DNA of 58,537 bases, from positions 1 to 58,537 of the forward strand of contig NZ_MUYM01000139.1 in the NCBI RefSeq assembly GCF_002150765.1. The letters run 5' to 3'. Shown here in pieces: positions 51,147 through 58,537 of the stretch. Origin of the DNA: Lentzea kentuckyensis (lineage in GTDB: Bacteria > Actinomycetota > Actinomycetes > Mycobacteriales > Pseudonocardiaceae). Both the position numbers and the translations under genes were made by a program. Position 1 is the first letter of the stretch; each line of letters starts with the position of its first letter. Under the pieces are notes generated by a model. That model saw only the letters and a list, made by a program, of their open reading frames with translations, was not told the DNA's origin and did no database searches.

Positions 51147-52564
51147 TGCGAGCACATCCCGCTGGACCTCGGCACGCTGACGTCCTGGCACCCGGCAACA
51201 CCGCCGGCGACCGCCCTTCCACCGCAGACCAGCTCGACTACCTGCACCCGACCGTCTGGCCGCGCAACGCCTCCCGCAACGACGCCGGTGTCGTCGAGCT
51301 CGCGGGTGTGGACGTGCGCGGGCTCGCCGAGCAGTACGGCACGCCGCTGTTCGTCATGGACGAGCAGGACTTCCGCGCGCGCTGCCGCGAGCACGCCGAG
51401 GCGTTCGGCGACCCGACGCTCGTGCACTACGCCTCCAAGGCGTTCCTGAGCGTCCAGGTCGCGAAGTGGGTGGCCGAAGAGGGCCTCTCGATCGACGTCT
51501 GCAGCGGCGGCGAGCTTGCCATCGCTCTGCGCGCGAACTTCCCCGCCGAGCGCATTGCGTTGCACGGCAACAACAAGAGCGTTCCCGAACTGGTCGCGGC
51601 CGTCGAGGCCGGCGTCGGCGGGATCGTGCTCGACTCGTACCACGAGATCGCGCGCCTCGACCAGATCGCGCGCGAACGCGGTGTGGTGCAGCCGGTGCTG
51701 ATCCGCGTGACGGTCGGCGTCGAGGCGCACACGCACGAGTTCATCGCGACCGCGCACGAGGACCAGAAGTTCGGTTTCTCGCTGTCCTCCGGCGACGCGG
51801 CCGAGGCCGTGCGCCGCGTGCTCAAGGCCACCGGCCTCAAGCTCGTCGGCCTGCACAGCCACATCGGCTCGCAGATCTTCGACGCGTCCGGCTTCGAGGT
51901 CGCGGCCCGCCGCGTGATCGGCCTGCTCGCCGACGTCCGCAAGGAGCACGGCGAGATCGACTCGCTGACCGTCGTCGACCTCGGTGGCGGCCTCGGCATC
52001 GCCTACACGCCGGACGACGACCCGCCCCCGCCCGCCGAGCTGGCGCGGCAGCTGCACAACATCGTGCAGAAGGAGTGCGAGCACAACGGCTTGGAGATGC
52101 CTCGCATCGCGGTCGAGCCCGGCCGCGCGATCGTCGGCCCCGGCACCGTCACCGTGTACGAGGTCGGCACCATCAAGGACGTCGAGCTGGACGGTGGCGC
52201 GCGGCGCCGGTACGTCAGCGTCGACGGCGGGATGAGCGACAACATCCGCACGGCGCTCTACGACGCCGTCTACGACTGCAAACTGGTCTCACGTGCCGCG
52301 GAGCCCGAGTCGCGGGCCGTGCTGTGCCGCGTCGTCGGCAAGCACTGCGAGTCGGGTGACATCGTGGTGCGCGACTGCTGGTTGCCGGACGACCTCGCGC
52401 CGGGCGACTTGGTGGCGATCGCCGCCACGGGGGCCTACTGCTACTCGATGGCGAGCGGGTACAACCGACTTCCACGGCCCGCGCTCGCCGCGGTGACCGA
52501 CGGAGAGGCGCGGCTGTTGCTGCGTCGCGAGACCGAGGACGATCTGTTCCGTCTGGAGGTATGA
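51146..52564 (+). CDS. lysA: Diaminopimelate decarboxylase
   Basis: 472 residues, ATG inside the argS stop. PLP-dependent alanine-racemase-like fold with the PLP lysine in VHYASKAFLS, HSHIGSQIFD, VDLGGGLGIAY and the C-terminal catalytic segments EPGRAIVGPG and GKHCESGD (Cys), AIAATGAYCYSMAS. It removes CO2 from meso-diaminopimelate to give L-lysine, the last step of lysine synthesis. Immediately upstream of hom, with which it shares the aspartate pathway. Confidence 0.97.
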   Translation: MRAHPAGPRHADVLAPGNTAGDRPSTADQLDYLHPTVWPRNASRNDAGVVELAGVDVRGLAEQYGTPLFVMDEQDFRARCREHAEAFGDPTLVHYASKAFLSVQVAKWVAEEGLSIDVCSGGELAIALRANFPAERIALHGNNKSVPELVAAVEAGVGGIVLDSYHEIARLDQIARERGVVQPVLIRVTVGVEAHTHEFIATAHEDQKFGFSLSSGDAAEAVRRVLKATGLKLVGLHSHIGSQIFDASGFEVAARRVIGLLADVRKEHGEIDSLTVVDLGGGLGIAYTPDDDPPPPAELARQLHNIVQKECEHNGLEMPRIAVEPGRAIVGPGTVTVYEVGTIKDVELDGGARRRYVSVDGGMSDNIRTALYDAVYDCKLVSRAAEPESRAVLCRVVGKHCESGDIVVRDCWLPDDLAPGDLVAIAATGAYCYSMASGYNRLPRPALAAVTDGEARLLLRRETEDDLFRLEV

Positions 52565-52567
52565 ACG

Positions 52568-53869
52568 GTGCCGGAGAACAAACCGATCCGGGTCGCGCTG
52601 CTGGGTTGCGGCACGGTCGGCACGGAGGTAGTCCGGCTGCTGACGGACCAGGCCGAGGACCTCACCCAGCGCGTCGGCGCGCCGGTTGAGCTCGTGGGTA
52701 TCGCCGTGCGCAGGCCGAACAAGCACCGCGAGGTGCCGGAGCACCTGCTGACCACGGACGCCGAGGCGCTCGTGAAGTCGGACGACGTGGACGTGATCGT
52801 CGAGGTCATCGGCGGTATCGACCCGACGCGCGGCCTGCTGCTGGAAGCGCTGCGCAACGGCAAGTCCGTCGTCACGGCGAACAAGGCGCTGCTCGCCGAG
52901 CACGGCCCCGACCTCTTCGAGGCGGCCGACGCGTCCGGTGCGGACCTCTACTTCGAGGCCGCCGTCGCCGGCGCGATCCCGTTGCTGCGCCCGTTGCGGG
53001 AATCCCTTGCGGGAGACCGGATCACCCGCGTCATGGGCATCGTGAACGGTACGACGAACTTCATCCTGTCCGCGATGGACGCCACCGGCGCGGGCTACGC
53101 CGAGACGCTCGAAGAAGCCTCGCGCCTCGGTTACGCCGAGGCGGACCCGACGGCGGACGTCGACGGGTTCGACGCCGCGTCGAAGGCCGCAATCCTTGCG
53201 TCCCTTGCGTTCCACACGCGTGTGACGGCTTCGGACGTGTACCGCGAGGGCATTCGTTCGGTCTCCGCGGCGGACATCGCGGCGGCCAAGGGCCTTGGGC
53301 GCACGGTGAAGCTGCTCGCGATCTGCGAGCGGGTGGTCAGCCCGTCCGGCCAGGAGTCAGTCGCCGTTCGAGTGCACCCGGCCATGATCCCCAGGACGCA
53401 TCCGCTGGCCAGCGTCAACGGTGCGTTCAACGCGGTGTTCGTCGAGGCCGACGCGGCGGGGGAGATGATGTTCTACGGGCAGGGTGCCGGTGGCGCCCCG
53501 ACGGCGAGCGCGGTGCTCGGCGACCTGGTCGCCGTGGCGCGCAACCAGGTCGCGAGCGGACGTGGTCCGCGCGAGTCGGCCTACGCCGCGCTTCCCGCGC
53601 AGCCCATGGGGAACACGCCCACGCGCTACCACATCAGCCTCGACGTGGCGGACAAGCCCGGTGTCCTCTCGCAGGTCGCCGCGGTGTTCGCCGAGCACGA
53701 CGTGAGCATCGCCGCGGTGCGTCAGGAAGGCCGTGTCGAGGACGCGAGCCTGGTGATCGTCACGCACGCGGCGACCGACGCCGCGCTGCGGTCCACTGTG
53801 GACAAAATCGGTGGCCTCCCCGTGGTGCGGGACGTCGTCAGCGTCATGAGGGTGGAGGGCGAAGAGTGA
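52568..53869 (+). CDS. hom: Homoserine dehydrogenase with ACT domain
   Basis: 433 residues; GTG 52568 with GGAGGT eight bases before; an ATG at 52561 is out of frame. NAD(P)-binding LLGCGTVGTEVV, catalytic region EAAVAGAIPLL, GIVNGTTNFIL and a C-terminal ACT domain (DVADKPGVLSQVAAVFAEHD), so threonine feedback is likely. It reduces aspartate semialdehyde to homoserine. Overlaps thrC by 4 bases. Confidence 0.97.
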   Translation: MPENKPIRVALLGCGTVGTEVVRLLTDQAEDLTQRVGAPVELVGIAVRRPNKHREVPEHLLTTDAEALVKSDDVDVIVEVIGGIDPTRGLLLEALRNGKSVVTANKALLAEHGPDLFEAADASGADLYFEAAVAGAIPLLRPLRESLAGDRITRVMGIVNGTTNFILSAMDATGAGYAETLEEASRLGYAEADPTADVDGFDAASKAAILASLAFHTRVTASDVYREGIRSVSAADIAAAKGLGRTVKLLAICERVVSPSGQESVAVRVHPAMIPRTHPLASVNGAFNAVFVEADAAGEMMFYGQGAGGAPTASAVLGDLVAVARNQVASGRGPRESAYAALPAQPMGNTPTRYHISLDVADKPGVLSQVAAVFAEHDVSIAAVRQEGRVEDASLVIVTHAATDAALRSTVDKIGGLPVVRDVVSVMRVEGEE

Positions 53870-54918
53870 GTGCTGTCAGAGCGGGCTGGCCCGGTCTCAT
53901 CAACGCCTATCGGGACCGCATCGAGATCCCCGAGGGTGCCGAGGTCGTGACGCTGCACGAGGGCGGCACGCCTCTGGTGCACGCCAAGCGTCTCTCCGCG
54001 GCCACCGGGTCGGACGTCTGGGTGAAGGTCGAGGGCGCGAACCCGACGGGTTCGTTCAAGGACCGCGGGATGACCGTGGCCATGACGTACGCGCTCGCGT
54101 CCGGCCTGAAGGCGGTCATCTGCGCCTCCACCGGCAACACGTCGGCGTCCGCGGCCGCCTACGCGGCCAAGGCGGGGCTGACGGCGGCCGTGCTGGTGCC
54201 CAGCGGCAAGATCGCGATGGGCAAGCTCGCGCAGGCCGTCATGCACGGCGCGAAGATCCTGCAGATCGACGGCAACTTCGACGACTGCCTGGAATTGGCC
54301 TCGAAGACCGCAGCCGAGTACCCGGTCACGCTGGTGAACTCGGTCAACCCGGTGCGGCTGATCGGCCAGCAGACCGCCGCGTGGGAGGTCTGCGACGTGC
54401 TCGGCCAGGCGCCGGACGTGCACTGCCTGCCGGTCGGCAACGCGGGCAACATCACCGCGTACTGGAAGGGCTACACGTCGTACGACAAGGGCCTGCCGAA
54501 GATGTTCGGCTTCCAGGCCGCGGGCGCGGCTCCGCTGGTCAGCGGCGAGCCGGTGGCGAACCCGGAGACCATCGCGACCGCCATCCGGATCGGTTCGCCG
54601 GCGTCGTGGACGGGTGCGATCAACGCCCGTGACTCCTCTGGCGGCTTGATCGACGCCGTCACCGACGACCAGATCCTGGCCGCGTACCGGCTGCTGGCGT
54701 CGTCCGAGGGCATCTTCGTGGAGCCCGCGTCGGCCGCGTCCATCGCCGGTCTGCTGATGACCGCCGAGGACGGGCGGCTGCCCAAGGGCTCGACGGTTGT
54801 GTGCACCGTCACTGGTCACGGTCTGAAGGACCCCGACACCGCGTTGCTCGGCACCACCGAGGTCGAGCCGGTCCCGGTCGACCCCGGAGCGGTCGCGCAC
54901 GCGCTGGAGCTCGCGTGA
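53866..54918 (+). CDS. thrC: Threonine synthase
   Basis: 350 residues, GTG start in the hom stop. PLP lysine in GSFKDRGMTVAMT, STGNTSASAAAYA (phosphate loop), HCLPVGNAGNITAYW. Length fits the short class of actinobacterial threonine synthases. It converts O-phosphohomoserine to threonine. Overlaps thrB by 4 bases. Confidence 0.97.
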   Translation: MSAVRAGWPGLINAYRDRIEIPEGAEVVTLHEGGTPLVHAKRLSAATGSDVWVKVEGANPTGSFKDRGMTVAMTYALASGLKAVICASTGNTSASAAAYAAKAGLTAAVLVPSGKIAMGKLAQAVMHGAKILQIDGNFDDCLELASKTAAEYPVTLVNSVNPVRLIGQQTAAWEVCDVLGQAPDVHCLPVGNAGNITAYWKGYTSYDKGLPKMFGFQAAGAAPLVSGEPVANPETIATAIRIGSPASWTGAINARDSSGGLIDAVTDDQILAAYRLLASSEGIFVEPASAASIAGLLMTAEDGRLPKGSTVVCTVTGHGLKDPDTALLGTTEVEPVPVDPGAVAHALELA

Positions 54919-55769
54919 AGTTCCTCGTCTCCGTCCCCGCGTCGACCGCGAACCTCGGTTCGGGGTTCGACGCGCTGGGCCTGGCGCTCGGGATGTACGA
55001 CGACGTCGAGGTGGCCGGCGGCGACGGTGTCGACGGCCTCTCGATCGTCGTGGAGGGTGCCGGATCAGGTGAGGTTCCGCTCGACGAGACCCATCTCGTC
55101 GTGCGGGCCGTCCGCGCCACCGGGTACACCGGCGGGCTCGCCCTGCGCTGCCGCAACACCATTCCGCACGCACGTGGACTGGGCTCGTCGGCCGCCGCGA
55201 TCGTGGCGGGTGTCGTAGCCGGATTCACCCTGATGGGTCGCGAGTTGGACACGGACGCGTTGCAAATCGCTGCCGAGTTCGAAGGTCACGCGGACAACGC
55301 GGCTGCTTCCTTGTTCGGCGGCGTAGTCGTTGCGTGGTCTGAAGGAGAGAGCTACCGCGCGGTCCGAATGGAGCCCGACGCACGGGTGCGCCCGGTCGTG
55401 CTGATCCCGTCGCAGGAGTCGTCCACCAAGACCACCCGTGGCCTGCTTCCGGCCGAAGTACCCCACGCGGACGCCGCGCACGCCGCGGGACGGGCTGCCC
55501 TGGCGGTGCACGCGCTGACGTCGGATCCGGCCGTTCTCCTTGCCGCGACTGAGGATCGCCTCCACCAGAACTACCGCGAGCCCGCGTGGCCCGACACCGT
55601 TCGGGTGATCAACGATCTTCGCAAGCTCGGTGTTCCCGCTTGCGTGTCCGGAGCGGGACCCACCGTGATCGCGTTCGGCGAGATCCCGGCCGAGGTCGAC
55701 GTGCACGGCTTCGACGTGCGGAGACTCGACGTCGACACCGCCGGGGTGCGCGTTCGGCCATTGGACTGA
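54915..55769 (+). CDS. thrB: Homoserine kinase
   Basis: 284 residues from GTG 54915 in the thrC stop. GHMP-kinase motifs: ASTANLGSGFDALGLAL near the N-terminus, phosphate loop HARGLGSSAAAIVAG, and a C-terminal GVPACVSGAGPTVIAFG. It phosphorylates homoserine, feeding ThrC. End of the threonine operon. Confidence 0.97.
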   Translation: MKFLVSVPASTANLGSGFDALGLALGMYDDVEVAGGDGVDGLSIVVEGAGSGEVPLDETHLVVRAVRATGYTGGLALRCRNTIPHARGLGSSAAAIVAGVVAGFTLMGRELDTDALQIAAEFEGHADNAAASLFGGVVVAWSEGESYRAVRMEPDARVRPVVLIPSQESSTKTTRGLLPAEVPHADAAHAAGRAALAVHALTSDPAVLLAATEDRLHQNYREPAWPDTVRVINDLRKLGVPACVSGAGPTVIAFGEIPAEVDVHGFDVRRLDVDTAGVRVRPLD

Positions 55770-56091
55770 CACGCCCGACCCCGGTTGTTGCATGCCGGGG
55801 GACCGGCGTCTACCCTCGGGGGCGATCAGTCACCGCGCGCACGGGCGCCGGTGTCGCGCTCGGACACTCGTTCCGAGTCGCAATCCTTTTGTGTTCCGGC
55901 TCTGTGCCGTGCGGGCGGGGCGGACGCAAAAGAGGCACCCGATCGCCGTGTGACCTGAGAAAAGTCCCGTGCTTGCCGGAAGCCGTGTGTGCTTCCGTCT
56001 GCATCGGACTTGACCGTCGTTCCCCAGTTGAAGTGGGAAGACGGGTCCGCTGGGCCGCGTAGGAGGCGGGGCCTGGTCAGGAAGGACTTGT
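55770..56091. promoter_or_regulatory. rho leader region
   Basis: 322 bases without a gene between thrB and rho. It probably holds the rho promoter and a long 5' untranslated region; rho genes are often autoregulated through the leader. No single hairpin stands out. AGGAAGGA about 6 bases before the GTG is the ribosome binding site. Confidence 0.5.
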
Positions 56092-58113
56092 GTGAGCAAC
56101 ACCGATTTGCTGAGCAGCGACGTCGCAGCTGCATCTGGTTCTGGAGCCGAGGAGAACGCTCTGTCCACCCCTTCGAACGGCACGACGCCGCGCCGCCGCG
56201 CGGGTCTGTCCGGCATGGTGCTCGCTGAGCTTCGTGAGCTCGCCGGCCAGCTGGGCATCACCGGAACCGCAGGCCTGCGCAAGGGCGACCTGATCGCGGC
56301 CATCAAGGAAAAGCAGGGCGCCGGTGCCCCTGCTGCCAGGGTGGCCGAAAAGAGTGAGAAGCCCGCGAAAGCCGAGAAGGCCACCGCGAAGGCGCCCGCT
56401 GAGAAGCCGGCCGCTGTCAAAGTGGTCGAAAAGGTCGCTGAAAAGCCTGTTCAGCAGCAGCTCGAGGTAGCCGACAAGCCGGCCGCCGCCGAGCCAGCCG
56501 CTGCCGACGACGGCGGCCGCTCCTCCGAGGACGGTGGGCGCCGTGGAAACCGCCGCCGCCGTTCCGGCCGTGGCGGCGGCAACGCCGAAGCGGGCGAGGG
56601 CCAGCCGCAGCAGGAGCAGCAGCAGCGTCCCGAACGCACCGAGCGTCCCGAACGCGCAGAGCGTCCCGAACGCACCGAGCGTGCGGACCGCGGTGAGCGT
56701 TCCGACCGCGGCGAGCGCCAGGAGCGCGGTGAGCGTTCCGACCGCGGCGAGCGTTCCGAGCGCCAGGACCGCGGCGACCGCAACGACCGGGGCGGCCGTG
56801 ACCGCAACCGTGACCGCGGCGACCGTGGTGACCGCAACGACCGCCAGGGTGGCGGCCCGCAGGGCGACGACGACGGCGATGGCCGTCGCGGCCGCTTCCG
56901 CGACCGTCGCCGTCGTGGCGGCCGCAACGAGGGCGGCGAGCGTCAGGACCGCGAGACCGAGGTGCGCGACGACGACGTCCTGCTCCCGGTCGCGGGCATC
57001 CTGGACGTGCTGGAGAACTACGCGTTCGTCCGCACGTCCGGCTACCTGGCCGGCTCGAACGACGTCTACGTCTCCCTCTCGCTGGTCCGCAAGTACGGCC
57101 TGCGCCGTGGCGACGCCCTCACCGGCGCCGTCCGCCAGCCGCGCGACGGTGAGCAGCAGCGCCAGAAGTTCAACCCGCTGGTCCGCGTCGACAAGATCAA
57201 CGGCCTGGACCCGGAAGAGGCGCGCAACCGCCCGGACTTCACCAAGCTGACGCCGCTCTACCCGAACGAGCGTCTGCGCCTGGAGACCGAGCCGCACATC
57301 CTCACCACCCGCGTCATCGACCTGGTGATGCCGATCGGCAAGGGCCAGCGCGCCCTGATCGTGTCGCCGCCGAAGGCCGGTAAGACCTCTGTTCTGCAGT
57401 CGATCGCGAACGCGATCACCAAGAACAACCCCGAGTGCCACCTGATGGTCGTCCTGGTGGACGAGCGTCCGGAAGAGGTCACCGACATGCAGCGCTCGGT
57501 GAAGGGCGAGGTCATCGCCTCGACCTTCGACCGCCCGCCGTCGGACCACACCACCATCTCCGAACTCGCCATCGAGCGGGCGAAGCGGCTGGTGGAAATG
57601 GGCCACGACGTGGTCGTGCTGCTGGACTCGATCACCCGCCTGGGCCGCGCCTACAACCTGGCAGCCCCGGCCTCCGGCCGAATCCTGTCCGGTGGTGTCG
57701 ACTCCACGGCGCTCTACCCGCCGAAGCGCTTCCTGGGCGCCGCCCGCAACATCGAAGGCGGCGGCTCCCTCACGGTGATCGCAACGGCGCTGGTCGAGAC
57801 CGGCTCCGCCGGTGACTCGGTCATCTTCGAGGAGTTCAAGGGCACCGGCAACGCCGAGCTCAAGCTCGACCGCAAGATCGCCGACAAGCGCACCTTCCCG
57901 GCCGTCGACGTCGACAGCTCGGGCACGCGCAAGGAAGAGCTCCTGCTCTCCCCGGACGAAATGGCGGTCACGCACAAGCTCCGCCGCGTGCTCCACGCCC
58001 TGGACGGCCAGCAGGCCATCGACCTGCTGCTCGACCGGCTCCGCAAGTCGCGCACCAACATCGAGTTCCTGATGCAGGTGGCGAAGACGACGCCGGGCGC
58101 CGAGCAGGACTGA
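56092..58113 (+). CDS. rho: Transcription termination factor Rho with long disordered insertion
   Basis: 673 residues against about 420 in E. coli Rho. N-terminal Rho_N region (GMVLAELRELAGQLGITG) is followed by a Lys/Ala/Pro-rich then an Arg/Asp/Glu/Gly/Asn-rich insertion (about 80-290) of near-repeats such as RPERTERPERAERPERTE. The RNA-binding cold-shock-type fold lies at about 295-370. ATPase domain: P-loop PPKAGKTSVLQ (about 424-434), LVDERPEEVTDM, DSITRLGRAYN, and ring residues GGVDSTALYPPKRF. It stops transcription on untranslated RNA. The insertion is a usual actinobacterial trait, thought to bind structured RNA. Confidence 0.97.
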   Translation: MSNTDLLSSDVAAASGSGAEENALSTPSNGTTPRRRAGLSGMVLAELRELAGQLGITGTAGLRKGDLIAAIKEKQGAGAPAARVAEKSEKPAKAEKATAKAPAEKPAAVKVVEKVAEKPVQQQLEVADKPAAAEPAAADDGGRSSEDGGRRGNRRRRSGRGGGNAEAGEGQPQQEQQQRPERTERPERAERPERTERADRGERSDRGERQERGERSDRGERSERQDRGDRNDRGGRDRNRDRGDRGDRNDRQGGGPQGDDDGDGRRGRFRDRRRRGGRNEGGERQDRETEVRDDDVLLPVAGILDVLENYAFVRTSGYLAGSNDVYVSLSLVRKYGLRRGDALTGAVRQPRDGEQQRQKFNPLVRVDKINGLDPEEARNRPDFTKLTPLYPNERLRLETEPHILTTRVIDLVMPIGKGQRALIVSPPKAGKTSVLQSIANAITKNNPECHLMVVLVDERPEEVTDMQRSVKGEVIASTFDRPPSDHTTISELAIERAKRLVEMGHDVVVLLDSITRLGRAYNLAAPASGRILSGGVDSTALYPPKRFLGAARNIEGGGSLTVIATALVETGSAGDSVIFEEFKGTGNAELKLDRKIADKRTFPAVDVDSSGTRKEELLLSPDEMAVTHKLRRVLHALDGQQAIDLLLDRLRKSRTNIEFLMQVAKTTPGAEQD

Positions 58114-58124
58114 CAGCCCGCGCA

Positions 58125-58140
58125 AGTTTCACGTGAAAAG
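58125..58140. other. parS-like palindrome
   Basis: AGTTTCACGTGAAAAG, containing the 12-base palindrome TTTCACGTGAAA (58127-58138), matches 13 of 16 positions of the parS consensus TGTTTCACGTGAAACA. It partly overlaps the rho terminator. It may be a degenerate parS or chance. Confidence 0.35.
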
Positions 58141-58170
58141 GCCCTCGGTGCAGGTCACCGAGGGCCTTTT
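58136..58170 (+). terminator. rho intrinsic terminator
   Basis: A perfect 15-base stem (58136-58150 with 58156-58170, AAAAGGCCCTCGGTG and complement), a CAGGT loop and a T-rich end. The classic form, soon after the rho stop. Confidence 0.92.
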
Positions 58171-58336
58171 CGCATCGCTTCACCCGAACGCCGAGGCAGG
58201 CTCGCGCAGGAGGCCTTGCCGCGTTGGGTGAGAAGCGGCGGGGTAGGCAAGGCTCCTGACGCGCTGGGTTGGCAGGTGCGTCCGCCGCGTGGGGTGACAG
58301 CCACCGCTCGGAACGTGACCAGCCCGACCGGCACCC

Positions 58337-58537
58337 TCACCGGCAGCCAGAAGCCGGCGCGCTCTCGTCGTTCTGCACCAAGCACTGAAAGACCAACCCA
58401 AGCAGCACCGGCAACCCCACCACGGTCGTGAGCAGCGCGGGAACCTCCACAGCCCCCACCCAAACCCCACCGGCCAGCACCACTCCGAGATACCCCCACC
58501 GCAGCCACACCCGTTGCCAGCCCCGCCGCCACCGAAC
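58337..58537 (-). CDS. C-terminal end of a small membrane protein (partial)
   Basis: The frame is open from the window edge to a TGA at 58337 (66 codons). It reads an Arg/Trp-rich stretch, then LGVVLAGGVWVGAVEVPALL and TTVVGLPVLLGLVFQCLV, two likely membrane helices, then an acidic/Ser tail QNDESAPASGCR. The start lies outside the window or at an internal GTG. Other frames here look less coding. Family unknown. Confidence 0.5.
   Translation of the reverse strand, partial: VRWRRGWQRVWLRWGYLGVVLAGGVWVGAVEVPALLTTVVGLPVLLGLVFQCLVQNDESAPASGCR

Noticed and set aside
56640..56900. Short tandem DNA repeats that could suggest a CRISPR array or VNTR
   Set aside because: They encode the Arg/Asp/Glu-rich part of Rho in frame and have no regular spacers.
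58155..58532. Alternative 125-codon minus-strand frame at the window end
   Set aside because: Gly/Ala/Arg-rich with low coding character; the frame ending at 58337 has clear membrane helices and fits better.

Overview
The window is high-GC actinobacterial DNA, most likely from a member of the Pseudonocardiaceae (Lentzea, Saccharothrix or Actinosynnema type). The evidence is the very high GC at third codon positions, frequent GTG starts, long chains of genes joined by 4-base ATGA/GTGA overlaps, an AfsR-like SARP regulator, and the actinobacterial order argS-lysA-hom-thrC-thrB-rho with a long arginine/acid-rich insertion in Rho. No insertion sequence, integrase, prophage, rRNA or CRISPR array was seen.

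Layout. 1-3.9 kb: a GT39-type membrane glycosyltransferase (cut by the window edge) and a GT2/GtrA protein, divergent from an OmpR-type two-component system; the shared promoter region carries helically phased TGAG repeats. 3.9-7.1 kb: a secreted M6-type metalloprotease and two small genes of unknown role. 7.5-18.9 kb: one long, tightly coupled operon of kinase-like protein, DUF4407 membrane protein, TerY-type vWA protein, PP2C phosphatase, second kinase-like protein, DA1-like zinc peptidase, nucleotidyl-cyclase-like protein with a C-terminal amyloid-type motif, P-loop ATPase, SPFH-like coiled-coil protein, small membrane protein and Crp/Fnr regulator. It ends at a strong hairpin, followed by a 32-codon membrane microprotein and a helical regulator-like gene. 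20.1-23.9 kb (minus strand): a MoxR ATPase / vWA-metallopeptidase (DUF2201-like) / third-protein module. 24.1-26.2 kb: an NB-ARC/TPR (NLR-like) protein whose N-terminus carries almost the same amyloid-type motif as the cyclase-like protein. 26.2-30.8 kb: a glycosyltransferase-like gene with a small partner, divergent from a SARP/NB-ARC/TPR regulator that contains two TTA codons.

31-38.4 kb is an accessory metabolic stretch: hydrolases, an SDR and a quinone-oxidoreductase-like MDR enzyme between two TetR genes whose DNA-binding domains are a 180-bp inverted repeat with one mismatch, an S66 LD-carboxypeptidase divergent from a third TetR gene, and a secreted hydrolase. 38.6-49.3 kb: tRNA-Arg(CCG), a zinc-type CDF transporter, a large secreted GH92 mannosidase divergent from a ROK regulator, an acyl-CoA dehydrogenase, and a DUF3105/DUF305 pair. 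49.5-58.1 kb: arginyl-tRNA synthetase, then lysine and threonine biosynthesis genes, then rho.

The best candidate for an undescribed system is 7.5-26.2 kb. It combines a TerY-P type phosphorylation triad, a DA1-like peptidase, a cyclase-like protein with a matching cNMP-binding regulator, and an NLR-like sensor sharing an amyloid-type motif with the cyclase-like protein. This looks like a regulated conflict or stress-signalling island. That function is inferred from domain content and gene order only.
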